Counted from the first letter of the stretch, positions 46,001 to 56,760 are shown. The stretch is DNA of 64,000 bases from Eleusine coracana subsp. coracana (GCA_032690845.1 CM064434.1:7814108-7878107); one strand, 5' to 3'. Notes: a model not told the origin generated them from the letters alone. A program made the numbers and translations.

Positions 46001-46411
46001 TACCACTGCGGTGGGAGATTCCACTGGGAAGGCCAACGTCCCGACTGCTGGAATATAGAATGAGAGCCTTGCACCGACAACGAGGAGGAGTAGCATGTTG
46101 ATTGCCGGTACGGTGTTTGGGTAAACACCTACAAAGCCGGATATGCTGTGTGAATCATCGTGAGAGAACGAATGTATCTTACTTATTCTATCGAGCTATC
46201 TATTATGTAGACTATTTTGCTTCCGCATTTTCTAAAAACTCTGATTTGTAAACTTTAAATTCGGATTTATATAAAACTTTATACTTTATCTATGTTCTTA
46301 TTGTAATTATATTCTCTGTCATGTGTTGTACTATTGGGCGTTGCAGCACATGTCACCACCTGAGAAGATCCTGGAACAAAGCCGTCTTCATGGTAAAGCG
46401 ATTCTATTACA
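43060..46411 (+). repeat. 3' LTR of the outer chromovirus, 3352 bp
   Basis: Starts TGTAACACCCC and ends TTCTATTACA next to the target duplication cttcc. The length fits Tekay/Del-like elements of grasses. The body is AT-rich except for the first 800 bases and the protein-like segment. Its first part matches 23775-24555, and most of it matches the inverted LTR. Confidence 0.85.
44884..45000 (+). other. Protein-like segment inside the chromovirus LTR
   Basis: 39 codons reading DHEPNHVEAGAEQEPEG and ending QGKPRCIHQFYI stay open. They align with the inverted LTR copy with the frame kept. It is preceded by TTTGCATTATATAG, which resembles a splice acceptor, and has a GT (CACG|GTGTAT) near its end. 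It may be an exon of a sub-genomic transcript or a relic of captured coding sequence. No known domain. Confidence 0.5.
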
Positions 46412-46481
46412 CTTCCATAGCTAGTGATACCACGCCCCCGTTCATGTGGACGCCGTGCCGTGCTGACACAGGCAGCACCAT
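46412..46481 (-). pseudogene. SABATH copy A, first part of exon 1
   Basis: On the minus strand from the ATG at 46481: MVLPVSARHGVHMNGG, the N-terminus of SABATH enzymes (HMNGG followed by a SY..NS motif that helps bind S-adenosylmethionine and substrate). One base is missing relative to copy B within the GGEGIT region, shifting the frame. The exon is then cut by the chromovirus at the cttcc duplication. Confidence 0.8.
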
Positions 46482-46949
46482 GGCCGGGCTCTTTCTTTCT
46501 CAAGACTTCAACACCTAGCCGCGGTGCCGGTAGACCGCCAAAAACAGATGACAGCACGCAAAGATTGTCGTTTGCAGCTGGACAGATTGAGCTGCGATGC
46601 CTTATTTATATGGAAAACAAGTACAATGTTTGCCCGGGCAGCTAGTATCTTAACATCTCATTAGATTATTTGTTTTATCACTTGCAGATGATTATTTGCG
46701 TAATGGTAGTAGTGAGTAATTTTATCCGAACAATACTGATTGTATATGATTTTTTTTATCGGCTGGTCATTCCAGTGTCTACTGGATTTTATTTTTCCGT
46801 AGCAGCCCTTGACATATTATGTACGACTATTTGAATCCCCATTCTTTTTTGTTTTTTGCAAGCAGCCCCTGGAGTACTAGTTGACTTCTGCTGTAGCAGC
46901 CCCAGGACACCGCAGGCGAAGTTTAAAAGGTAATACGTCGTGTTCATTG
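46482..46949 (-). other. Duplicated upstream region of SABATH copy A
   Basis: 5' UTR and promoter region, matching 54765-55236 of copy B at about 94% by eye near the gene. It stops at CATTG, where a CACTA terminus begins; copy B continues past this point. Confidence 0.7.
46603..46610 (-). promoter_or_regulatory. TATA box of SABATH copy A
   Basis: TATAAATA on the minus strand, about 122 bases upstream of the ATG. The same motif at the same distance lies before copy B (54886-54893). Confidence 0.6.
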
Positions 46950-47394
46950 CACTACGGGAAAATTGATATTTGCTATGTCCTTTTTTTTATTGAGTGTTTT
47001 TTTTCGGCCACTCGGTAAAGGACATTTTTGTCGAGTGCTATATAAAAAATACTCGGTAAAATAAATACACTCGACAAAACATGTTTTGCCGAGTGCCAAA
47101 ACAAATACACTCGGCAAAGAAGAGTGTTTGCCGAGTGTATTTTTTTGACACTCGGCAAAGACAAGAGTTTGTCAAGTGTTTTTTTTGACACTCGGCAAAA
47201 AAATATTTTTTTTTCATCTTCTAGTCTCGAAACTTTTTGCACTCTCCACATACAACATGATTTACTTCATGTTAAAATTTGATATTTTTTTGCATTTGTT
47301 TGCTATATTTAGTTAGTTAATTACATTTAAAGCAATTTTTTGAATAAAGTTAAATTTGAACTACAAGTGACTTAATTTAAAAACCAACGTTAAA
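46950..47394. mobile_element. CACTA family 2 left end, truncated
   Basis: Starts CACTACGGGAAAATTG at 46950. At least eight TTTGCCGAGTGT/ACACTCGGCAAA-type repeats follow to about 47200, then AT-rich interior. There is no second terminus: at about 47395 the sequence switches to the right end of a different CACTA family. Confidence 0.8.
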
Positions 47395-47523
47395 AAATAT
47401 TAGCGACGGTTGACATTGTAAATTGCTATTAAAAAATATTTTTATTACTACAGCGGTGGTCTTTTTTTATTTTGCTGCTACGTGATTTTTTATACTGCCG
47501 CTAAAGGTTGTTTTTTGGTAATG
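47395..47523. mobile_element. CACTA family 1 right end, truncated
   Basis: Matches 14443-14571 of the intact family 1 element (TATAGCGGTGG, then CGCTAAAGG, then TTTTTTGGTA.TG). The flank CTAGCAAGGTAAGGATC is the same, so this is the left edge of duplicated segment B. Confidence 0.85.
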
Positions 47524-47561
47524 CTAGCAAGGTAAGGATCTTTGACCATAAGCATATCAGC
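47524..47561. other. Duplicated flank B, LINE remnant before copia C
   Basis: 38 bases identical or nearly so to 14572-14609, ending in tcagc, the copia C target duplication. Continues at 52573. Confidence 0.8.
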
Positions 47562-48265
47562 TGTTAGATAAAGTATGGGCTAGCCCATATTTTATTTAAT
47601 AATGAATAAGTCTAGGCCCAAATTAAATGTAACGGTTTAATACCACATGGAGTATTTACTGCATATTAACTCGACTTAATAGGTGGACTCTCGTTACACC
47701 TATTAGAGAAGTTAAGAGAGGCTAGAGGCGAGCCACATGCGCGCGCGCGCCGTCGCCGCTGCCGAGGCGAGGCGTGGCGTGCGTGTGTGCGTCCAAGCGA
47801 GCCGAGCCGTGCCGTGCTGTGCTGTGGCATGGGCCGTGCCTGCCACGCGCGCAGGTTTTGAAGTTTTACAGCGTGGAAACAGAAAGGCAAGTTCGAGGAA
47901 ACTGAAATCCGGCTCTCAAATCCGACCTTGATTGCTGCATGTCGGTTTTTGTCGGTTTCCCGTTACAACGCCTGCAGTTTCCTATCTCCTCGCCTGCAGT
48001 TTCCTAAACACTGAGGCTATATATACGTGTATCCTGGCAACGACTAAGATCGACTACTTCAAGCAACGTACCATGACGACTGGTACAAATGGAGCCGCCG
48101 GTGCCTCCGGTATTGGTCCCTCCGCGGGGTACACTCTTTTTCTCCTTATAATTACTACTCTGATTGCGATCTTAACTAGTAATAGAAAATTTATAAAATT
48201 TGTCATCACCTATATGTTGCTAATAACATGGACTAAATTCAACATGAAAATGCCTTATTCTAACA
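47562..48265 (+). repeat. 5' LTR of copia C, internally deleted
   Basis: Starts TGTTAGATAAAGTATGGG and ends CTTATTCTAACA. The deletion lies between CATCCTGGCA and ACGACTAAGATCGAC at about 48040; the flanking sequence is otherwise collinear with the 3' LTR. Confidence 0.88.
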
Positions 48266-48284
48266 ATCCAAAAACCTGATAGGC

Positions 48285-50908
48285 ATTTTTCTGTTAGAGG
48301 ATTTGCTGCTACGTTGAAACCAGATAGTTTTGATGGTACGTTTTATAAGAGGTGGCATGCACGAATGATATTATGGTTGACAGCAATGAATTGCTATCAC
48401 GCCGCATAGGGGAAGCCCGAACAATTTACTCCTGAAGAGGAGAAAGCGTTCAAGGCTGCCGATAACCTGTTTCGAGGTGATGTGATTAGCTCTCTCGCTG
48501 ACAAGTATGTTGATTCCTACATCACTTGTAAAACCACCAAAGAGCTGTGGGATGTGTTGGATGCTAAGTTCGGTGTTTCTGATGCTGGGAGTGAATTGTA
48601 TCTCATGGAATGGTTGTTTGACTTCAAAATGGTCGAGGACCGTTCCGTGGTCGAACAAGCTCATGAGATACAAGCACTAGCAAAGGAACTCGAATAATTT
48701 CCATATGTGTTGCCTGATAAGTTTGTGGCTGGAGGTATTATCTCCAAGTTACCACCATCTTGGAAGGATTTTGCTACTTCTCTAAAACACAAGAGGCAAG
48801 AGTTCAACGTGGCTGATCTCATTGGGACTCTTGATGTTGAGGAGAGAGTGAGAGCAAAAGACACGCGTGGAAAAGGACTTGAGTCTTCTAGCGCCAATGT
48901 GGTGCAGAAGAAAAATAATTCCAATGCGTCTCACAACAAAAAGAAGAAGCAAGACAAGAAAGAGAAGCCAAAGCAAACTACCACTTTTAAGAAGAAAAAG
49001 GGAAAAGAAAAGAATGAGGGCTGTTTTGTTTGCGGTAGCACTGAGCATTGGGCAAGTGCATGTCCGGATCGCAAATTCATTCAGCCAAAGAAATCAGCAA
49101 ATATGGTGATTAGCGAGACTGCGGGATCATTGGGGTATGGTAATTTCTTACCTACTGTTCTTTCAGTTTGTCATTCTCCTGAGTGGTGGATGGACACTGG
49201 AGCTAATGTACATGTGTGTGCTGATATTTCTTCGTTTTCTTCTTATCAGGCCAACGTGACTCGAGCGTTGTTGATGGGGAACGGATCGCATGCGCATGTT
49301 CTTGGTGTTGGTACAGTCGCTCTAAATCTTACTTTGGGAAAGACCATGGTTTTGAAGAACGTCCAGTATGTCCCCTCCGTCAAGAAAAATCTAGTTAGCG
49401 GCTCTCTACTATGTAGAGATGGTTTCAAGATTGTTCTTGAGTCAAATAAATGTGTACTTTCAAAGTATGGGACATTTGTTGGAAAAGGCTATGATTGCGG
49501 AGGCTTGTTCCGCTTCTCTTTGAATGACAGTGTCTATAATAATGTTGTGAACAATGTCTTAATTTCAGATGAGTCGAATATTTGGCATTCACGACTTTGT
49601 CATGTGAATTTTGGTTGTATGACACGGTTAGCAAATTTGAATTTAATTCCTAAATTTAACTTAGTCAAAGATTCCAAATGTCATGCGTGCGTACAATCTA
49701 AGCAACCTCATAAGCCTCACAAGGCTGCGGAGGCGAGGAACTTAGAGACATTAGAACTTGTTCATTCTGATTTGTGCGAAATAAACGGTGAATTGACTAA
49801 AGACGGCAAAAGATACTTCATGACTCTTATAGATGATTGTTCTCATTATTGCTATATTTATTTGTTGAAAACAAAAGATGAAGCGTTGCATTACTTTAAG
49901 ATCTATAAAGCTGAAGTAGAAAACCAACTTGATAGGAAAATTAAATGGTTAAGGTCTGATCACGGTGGAGAATATTTTTCCAATGAATTTTCTGACTTCT
50001 GAACTGAGCACGGAAATATTCATGAGAGGACACCGCCTTACTCACCTGAATCCAATGGCATCGCCGAACAAAAGAACTGCACTCTAACTGATTTGGTCGA
50101 TGCCATGTTAGAGACCACGGGACTATCTAAGGAATGGTGGGGTGAGGTGATTTTGACAGCATGTCATGTCATGAATAGAGTGCCCATAAAGAATAAAGAA
50201 ATTTCACCATTTGAGGAATGGTTTAAGAGAAAAATAAATCTCTCATACTTGCGCACTTGGGGTTGTTTGGCTATGGTGAATACGCCAATTAACAAGAAGC
50301 GCAAACTAGGACCTAAGACTGTTGATTGTGTTTTCCTAGGTTATGCATTCAACAACGTGGGTTATAGATTCTTAGTTGTTAAATCTGGAGTACCTGACAT
50401 GGAAGTTGGTACAATTTTTGAGTCCAGAGATGCTACATTTTTTTAGAGTAATTTTCCTATGAAGAATGAACATAGCATCTCTAGTCATGATTCTATAATT
50501 CCCCATAAGATTTTTATACCGGTTATACACAGTGAACAGCCCCGTGTGAATAATCCTGAGAAGGATGACAATGGAGTCACTCGAAAGAGTAAGAGACATA
50601 GGGTTGTAAAATCCTTTGGTGATGACTTTATTGTGTACCTTGTGGATGACACTCCTAGTACTATTGAGGAGGCATATTCCTCTCCTGATGCTGACTTATG
50701 GAAGGAAGTAGTAAGGAGCGAGATGGACTCTATTATGTCAAATGGTACTTGGGAAGTCGTTGAGCGCCCTTATGGTTGTAAACCTATAGGTTGTAAATGG
50801 GTGTTCAAGAAAAAGCTTAGGCCTGATGGCACTATCGAGGCGGCTGAAATCTGTCAGGAAAATGAGAAACTCCGGAGTAATAGCGTTGGATTATGTCCAC
50901 ACGTCTAA
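48285..50908 (+). pseudogene. Copia C gag-pol remnant: Gag, protease, integrase; RT/RNase H deleted
   Basis: Gag begins near 48300, with a TAG at about 48408 and a TAA at about 48697. A 431-codon ORF (48707-50002) holds the Gag end, a zinc knuckle CFVCGSTEHWASAC, the protease WMDTGANVHVC, the integrase pre-domain (WHSRLCHVNFG) and the core with HSDLC and LRSDHGGEYF. After a TGA at 50000-50002 the integrase continues (50093-50446; the Glu motif reads NGIAEQKN). At about 50850, after KKKLRPDGTIE, the sequence jumps to the text that follows RNase H in copia A (CQENEK… in a shifted frame). About 1 kb or more, with all RT and RNase H catalytic motifs, is missing. A mobile derivative would need these enzymes from a relative. 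Confidence 0.85.
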
Positions 50909-51538
50909 AAATCTGGCAGATCAATTCACAAAGGGTTTGTCACGTAATGTGATAGACAGTGCATCGAGTGAGATGGGCATGAGACCCACTTGATAAACTG
51001 CTTCAGTGGTAACCAGTTCCATGTGATCGGAGATCCCGTGAAGTGGAATGGCGAAACAAGCTAAAACTAGTTTGAGAGGAAAGATCCTTCATTGGTCCGT
51101 CTTAGATGTACTTCTTTCCTATGTTGTATGGTAGGCTGTTTTTTTTTACCTTAATATGTTCTAATGGCTTATGAGAAGCAGAGCTATCGACCTACAGGAT
51201 ATCCCTCGAGGAACGTATCTATATGAGTTCGGCTGCTAGTCACAGTACATGAGATGGTGGGAATCTCTAGATGCTCATGAAAAGGGCCAGGAGCTTAGCT
51301 TATATGCTCCAACCAGAGGGGATGCTTTTGGCAACCTTGTATTAGTAAAGAGTTTTGGTGAAATCTTTTTCGCACAAAATTATCAATTCAAGGCTTAGTC
51401 CATTGTTCAGTTGTGAAAAGGCGTAGCTTCTACTCTAGATGGATGTTCAACTTAACAGTCTCCATCGAAACACTGGTATATCAAACGATAGAAGGGAATG
51501 CGATAACATTTCTTATAAGATCTAGACTTGGTGGGGAT
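50909..51538 (+). other. Copia C 3' untranslated region and polypurine tract
   Basis: Non-coding, ending GACTTGGTGGGGAT before the 3' LTR. It aligns in part with 11700-12334 of copia A, including the tail of pol in broken frame. Confidence 0.7.
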
Positions 51539-52567
51539 TGTTAGATATAGTATGCGCTGGCCCATATTTTATTTAATAATGAATAAGTTTAGACCCATAT
51601 TAAATATAATAGTTTAATACCACATGGAGTATTTACTGCATATTAACTCGACTTAATAGGTGGACTCTCATTACACCTATTAGAGAAGTTGAGAGAGGCT
51701 AGAGGCGAGCCACACGCGCGCGTGCGCCGCCGCCGAGCTGAGCCGTGCCGTGGCGTGGCATGCGTGCGTGCGTGCGAGCGAGCGAACCGAGCCGAGCCGT
51801 GGCATGGCGTGGCGTGCGTGCGTGCGAGCGAGCTGAGCTATGCCTGCCACATGCGCACGTTTGGAAGTTTTACAGCGTGGAAACGGAAAGGCAAGATTCG
51901 AGTAAACTGAAATCTGGCTCTCAAATCCGGCCTTGATTGCTGCATGTCGATTTTCATTGGTTTCCCGTTTCAACGCCTGCAGTTTCCTATCTCCTCGCCT
52001 GCAATTTCCTAAACGTTGAGACTATATATACGTGCATCCTGGCATTGCCCTAGTGCACTGTGTGTGACACAAATACTTTCTCATCCTCTGTCGAGTTGCA
52101 TTCTGAGTCTTCCCCGTCCCGCTGATCCGTGCGCACGGAGCTCCGAGAGTGCAGGCCTCCGGAACCTCTCCCGCAAGGCGACACCTGCTTGGGTGTGCGG
52201 GCGATCAGGTTTTTGGGGAGCGCTTGACGGCGCGACTACTCAACCTCGTCGACTTCTTCCCGGCGTGCCCACGATCCATGACTCCACTTCTTCCCGGTGC
52301 CGTTCGAGGGACTGCACGGCAACGATGCTCTACCTGTAACGACTAAGATCGACTACTTCAAGCAACGTACCATGACGACTGGTACGAATGGAGCCGCCGG
52401 TGCCTCTGGCATTGGTCCCTCCGCGGGGTACACTCTTTTTCTCCTTATGATTACTAGTCTGATTGCGATCTTAACTAGTAATAGCAAATTTATGAAATTT
52501 GTCATCACCTATATGCTGCTAATAATATGGACTAAATTTAACATGAAAATGCCTTATTTTCTAAACA
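51539..52567 (+). repeat. 3' LTR of copia C
   Basis: 1029 bp, starting TGTTAGATATAGTATGCG and ending TTTTCTAAACA, full length compared with the 5' copy. GCGTGCG-rich tract at about 51715-51830. Confidence 0.9.
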
Positions 52568-52572
52568 TCAGC

Positions 52573-52987
52573 CCAACATGGGAATTCATTAGGGATACAA
52601 GTTTGTTGTTTCTTGAGTTAATGGGTTAGTCCAAATTTCTCTCAAAATGAACTAAGATCCACCTTCACCTTATGAATTTGGAAGAGCAAATGAAATAGAG
52701 CCACTGCTACCGGATAGGTAGCCCACCTGCATCCCTAGGAATCATTGAATTTGTGTTGCTTCAAATGCAGTTGACAAACATGAACACGGAATAATTGATG
52801 GGTATTTTGACTTACACATAACAATGGCTGCCTGGTGTCTTGCGGAAGCAATGGGGTAGAGCTAAGGAAGAAGGAAAGACGTGGAGGCTTATTTTCTTGG
52901 CTAAATAATAACAAGTTGATAAATAAGAAATGCGAAAGAAGAGGGAACATGAAATTAATGGCTACGACATGGGACGGTAATTCAAAT
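52573..52987. other. Duplicated flank B, 3' side of SABATH copy B
   Basis: Matches 14610-15025 with a few percent change. No gene. The first bases are the rest of the LINE remnant interrupted by copia C. Confidence 0.7.
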
Positions 52988-54764
52988 TCAGAAACGACTC
53001 AGATCCCTTCTCCTAAGAGACAGGACGTGCACGAACATCCCCTTATATCTCCCTTCCTTGCTCAGCACGTTGAGGTGTTTCTCTGCCATCTGAACGAAGT
53101 CATCCATGTCGATGCTATCACCGAAATGGCGCGCCAGCATGGGTTCATGCACGGCACGCATGGCCCTGGAGAACCCTGCTGGGTCGCAGGCCGCCATCTC
53201 GAAGGACTCGATGGCAACGATCTCGAACGAGCCCTCCACTGCCACTATCTCCCACACCTTGCCGGCACAGGGATCGTACACGGGGACGTTTTACGAGTCC
53301 AGCCTCGACACGTCCAGGAGTCCCTGGTTTATGCAACACATATCATTGTTCATAAGGAAAATTTATAAAAAACCACTTGGATTTTAGGGGGGTTTCATAT
53401 ACCACACATACAAATACTTTTATTTCGGTCTAACACCTACAAGTTATACTTAGTTTTCATATACCCACTTGACAACTTTGACCAGCTAATATGGCTCCTG
53501 TATGACTTCCAACATTGATCCCGATGTTTGACTTTAGAGTGATTATCATCTAAATTATCAAATTTTATCTTATTATCGTCAATAGCATGAAAATTTATGC
53601 AGGATGCTATGAGATGTTATGAGCAAAGTATTGGGGTTAAATCTTAGTTATTACGGTATTTGTATGATTTAAACAATATTATAACTTTGTTACGTAGTCT
53701 ATTTAGAGTTGTATCGGATGGTTGCCAAGAGCCATGTTGGTCAATCAAAGTTGTCAACCAGGTATATGAACCCCCTAATATGTAAGTAGGTTTTTGCAAT
53801 TTTATGAAGGACTGACGATGCAGATATTTATTTTGATAAAATGAAATGACATTCCGGCCTCTGCGATATCGCACACAGCCTTCCAGCCTCTCTGCGTGTG
53901 ACTAGACTACCCACAGTCTTCTTTATATTACATTACATATAACAAATCGGTAGCAAGTTAGCGATGGAACAAACCTGGGCAGCCATGGCATTGAGGACGT
54001 GTGTGGGATGGTCGTTGATGACGCAGTCGTGGCTGCTCATATCCCTGGCCGACCCGTCCTTGAGGGAGATCAGCAGGCCCGCGATGAGAGGAACATGGTG
54101 AGGTCAGTGCAGAACTGCCGTGCGTAAGCCTCGTTCACAGCCGGTGAGCTCGTCCGGCCGGCGCAGATGTTCCCTCTATTGACAAGCTTGCCGTCAAGCA
54201 GGTCTTGAGGCACTTGGGAGAACCAGTGGAGGCTGAACGAGGAGATGGCCAGGTGCAGGCTCCCCGCCGGGAAGAGCCGGCCGAAGAACGAACCCGGCGC
54301 ACCGAAGATGAATATGTTAGCGTCCCATAGCAACGACTCTGGGAGCTGCCGGAAAACTGTGTTAAAGTCGTTGTCGGGGAGGTCATTGAGGTACACTCGG
54401 ACATCATCGGCAGAGCACCGGCGGCGCACGGCGCCGATGGCCGTGGAAACGAGGAACATTATGTTGGGTCCCGACGAGCAGCCAAGGTCGGCGATACCGA
54501 TGCTCCTCGTGTGGTTAGGTGTCTCCCGCAGCATGTCTGCCACGGCGGCCTCTAACAGCGGGACCAGCTTCTCCTGCGCGCGCCTCTGCAACAGTGTAGA
54601 TATATATATATACAAAAACTCCCATCATAGACATAGGCGGATTGGATTTATCATGAGTGGGAGACGATGCTACAGACCTGAGGTGTGGAGTTCCTTCCAT
54701 AGCTGGTGATCCCTTCGCCCCCGTTCATGTGGACGCTGTGCCGCGCTGACACGGGCAGCACCAT
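52988..54764 (-). pseudogene. SABATH carboxyl methyltransferase, copy B (three exons)
   Basis: Minus-strand gene. Exon 1 is 54678-54764 (29 codons, MVLPVSARHSVHMNGGEG to STPQ, donor CAG|GTCTGT). Exon 2 is 53975-54585 (acceptor TTGCAG, donor CAG|GTTTGT). Exon 3 is 52988-53323 (acceptor CCAG, stop TGA at 52988-52990). Phases agree; the undamaged plan would be about 353 residues, normal for SABATH enzymes, which methylate small carboxylic acids with S-adenosylmethionine. Motifs seen: HMNGGEG with Gln at the end of exon 1, IADLGCSSGPN, DLPDNDFNTVF, SLHWFSQVP, and the EGSFEIVAIES tail. Lesions: 25 bases missing in exon 2 at about 54079 (frameshift, early stop) and TAA in place of TAC in the LDSYN motif of exon 3. 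The substrate cannot be inferred. Both copies are non-functional by different mutations. Confidence 0.88.
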
Positions 54765-54885
54765 GGCCGGGCTCTTTCTTCCTCAAGACTTCAGCACCTA
54801 GCCGCGGTGCCGGTAGACCGCCAAAAACAGACGACAACACGCAAAGATTGTCGTTTGCAGCTGGACAGATTGAGGTGCGATGCCT

Positions 54886-54893
54886 TATTTATA
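54886..54893 (-). promoter_or_regulatory. TATA box of SABATH copy B
   Basis: TATAAATA on the minus strand about 122 bases before the ATG at 54764, conserved in copy A. Together with the splice sites it supports a genuine ancestral gene. Confidence 0.6.
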
Positions 54894-55550
54894 TGGAAAA
54901 CAAGTACAATGTTTGCCCGGGCAGCTAGTATCTTAACATCTCATTGGATTATTTGTTTTATCACTTGGCAGATGATTATTTGCGTAATGGTAGTAGTGAG
55001 TAATTTTATCCGAACAATACTGATTGTATAGGATTTTTTTATCGGCTGGTCATTCCAGTGTCTACTGGATTTTATTTTTCCGTAGCAGCCCTTGACATAT
55101 TATGTACGACTATTTGAATCCACATTCTTTTTTGTTTTTTGCAAGCAGCCCCTGGCGTACTAGTTGACTTCTGCTATAGCAGCCTCAGGACACCGCAGGC
55201 GAAGTCTAAAAGGTAATACGTACGTCGTGTTCATTGGCATATTTCATGCATACATTTCATGTATTGGAAATCATGGAAAACATTATTTTCGGAGACTCCA
55301 AATGTTCCCAGAGAAGTTAGTGCTGGAATATGCTCTCAATGCATACTGTTTGGAAGTAGCATTTTGGAGAATTTTCCATCGTCAGCTCAGCTGGTCCCTT
55401 AAATAAATTATTTAATATTAAAAAGAGCCTAGCTAACAAACTTACGTTTTCCAATTTGAAACCTAAAACCGTTGTGGGCTTAAATAAAACTTGTAGTGCA
55501 CCATACCTTCTTCTTCTTTTTTTGAGCTAGGGTGGGGGGAGGGGAGGGGG
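54894..55550. other. Upstream region of SABATH copy B, no further gene
   Basis: To 55236 it matches copy A (46611-46949). Beyond that it is single-copy in the window, AT-rich and without an ORF of note. The duplication therefore ends at about 55236. Confidence 0.55.
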
Positions 55551-55590
55551 AGGGAGTGGGAGTGGGAGTGGGAGTGGGAGTGGGAGTGGG
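55551..55590. repeat. (GGGAGT)n microsatellite
   Basis: About six to seven perfect GGGAGT units after a G-rich lead from about 55530. Confidence 0.9.
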
Positions 55591-55598
55591 GGGTGTTA

Positions 55599-55952
55599 GG
55601 CCCTCCACAGTGGAGAGCGATTCTCAAAAGAAAAAATGGATCCCACAAAGAAAAATGGCATCAGAATTGCAAGAGCACAGTGGGAGGCATCAGGTTCTCT
55701 CCTTGTGGGCCCATTAATCAATTAAATACATTTCTAAATGCAGGCTCCATTGCACTGCTCTTCACCTCATGCATGCCCATGGGTCCCTGCTTTCCGTTCT
55801 CATTGGTTGGCACCGAGCGAGCATCGGCACAAGTACTTGCGCCGCTTCCAATTTTTCTGGTGTGGGCATCACAACACACATTGGAGGGAGCGAAGCCCAT
55901 AGCCTTCTCTTTTCTGTTTGGGCACCGGTGTCGATGCCCACTATGGAGGGCC
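55599..55952. mobile_element. Tourist-like (PIF/Harbinger) MITE, 354 bp
   Basis: Inverted termini GGCCCTCCACAGTGG and CCACTATGGAGGGCC with one mismatch, flanked by the trinucleotide tta (55596-55598 and 55953-55955). No coding capacity. Size, termini and target duplication fit PIF/Harbinger MITEs of grasses. Confidence 0.82.
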
Positions 55953-55955
55953 TTA

Positions 55956-56760
55956 GATTGACCTCTTCATGAGCCCTTGTCGCGCAACGCCATCAAAGAG
56001 GTGGGGGGCACGTCTCTAAGCACGAGGTTCGTTGCCACAGTAAAACCACACCTCCAAACCCTAGTTCGATCCAGAGGATGGCGCTGCTAGCAACGGGAAG
56101 CCTACCAGCAACAACACTGCACCTCGGCCCCTCGTCGACACCGACATCCACACCACTGGCAATATGGAGAGCATGGCATCGTTCCTCTCAGGCAACGGCA
56201 TCACCAACCAAAAGAAAGAAAAGGTACACTGTTCACAGTTTTGCATCCTCTCAATCTACTCCTAGCAATCTAGGGACCTATCAAGGGGTAAATCTCATTG
56301 CTCATAAAGATGATTACAGTGAAACACAAAGGTGCCTATGGCGCTCGCTGGGGTATCATGAAACCACTACCCAAGACACGCTCTAGGCGCATGCTTATCT
56401 AACTCATGAGCCAGCCACGATGAGTCCTAGTCTACTATCGTCAGCTACTCCAGCCCCGGCATTGAAGCCACATTTACAGTTCCCACGTTTACAGTGACCC
56501 GGCTATTTGATGTCCTTCACAAATTGTAGTCTACCGGCTCTGGCTCCATCGACCACATATTTTTCCCTATATGATTTGGGGTTCTAGCGCCGCTTAGGAT
56601 TTAGATTTCTTTGGGGATCTTTGTGTGCATGTCTACATTTGATCGTAGGGACGCTGCACTTTGTTATTTTACCTCTCCGACCAGCTCTAGTGGGATGGCG
56701 ATGGTGGGAGGGGGATACCATGGGGGTGGGTCACATTCTGCACCGACAGATCGTGAGGTC
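55956..56760. other. Unassigned; possible LINE 5' region
   Basis: Contains a plus-strand 102-codon ORF (56078-56386) without recognisable domains. It precedes LINE ORF1 sequence in the same orientation, so it may be the LINE 5' part, but nothing proves it. Confidence 0.35.

Larger units (their letters stand above)
23775..46411 (+). mobile_element. Ty3/gypsy chromovirus (Tekay/Del-like) with nested insertions
   Basis: The outer element starts TGTAACACCCCTGGTG at 23775 and its 3' LTR ends at 46411, flanked by cttcc on both sides. The matching uninterrupted site is in SABATH copy B (CTTCC|ATAGC). The 3' LTR is 3352 bp (43060-46411). Of the 5' LTR only the first about 780 bases remain (23775-24555) before copia D. 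Between 24556 and 37528 lie copia D, a CACTA end and an inverted second chromovirus. The element's own leader, gag and pol run 37529-43013 and end in a chromodomain. A chromodomain and long LTRs point to the Tekay/Del branch. The interior was rearranged after insertion, since the rest of the 5' LTR and the primer site are missing. Confidence 0.85.
47562..52567 (+). mobile_element. Copia C: deletion-derivative copia retrotransposon
   Basis: Bounded by tcagc target duplications (47557-47561 and 52568-52572). The 3' LTR is 1029 bp (51539-52567). The 5' LTR is 704 bp (47562-48265) because about 325 bases, present at roughly 52036-52338 of the 3' LTR, are missing. Protein sequence is close to copia A but the LTRs are different. 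Both share the bases after the 5' LTR (ATCCAAAAACCT). RT and RNase H are deleted. It lies in the LINE flank of duplicated segment B only. Confidence 0.92.

Noticed and set aside
30812..46411. Inverted chromovirus as a recent self-integration or pure assembly palindrome
   Set aside because: The two arms differ by about 10% in leaders and more in LTRs, and carry different stops, so they are separate old copies. The junction itself still needs read support.
56078..56386. 102-codon ORF as a host gene
   Set aside because: No domain, no splice or promoter evidence, and it sits just before LINE ORF1 sequence in the same orientation.
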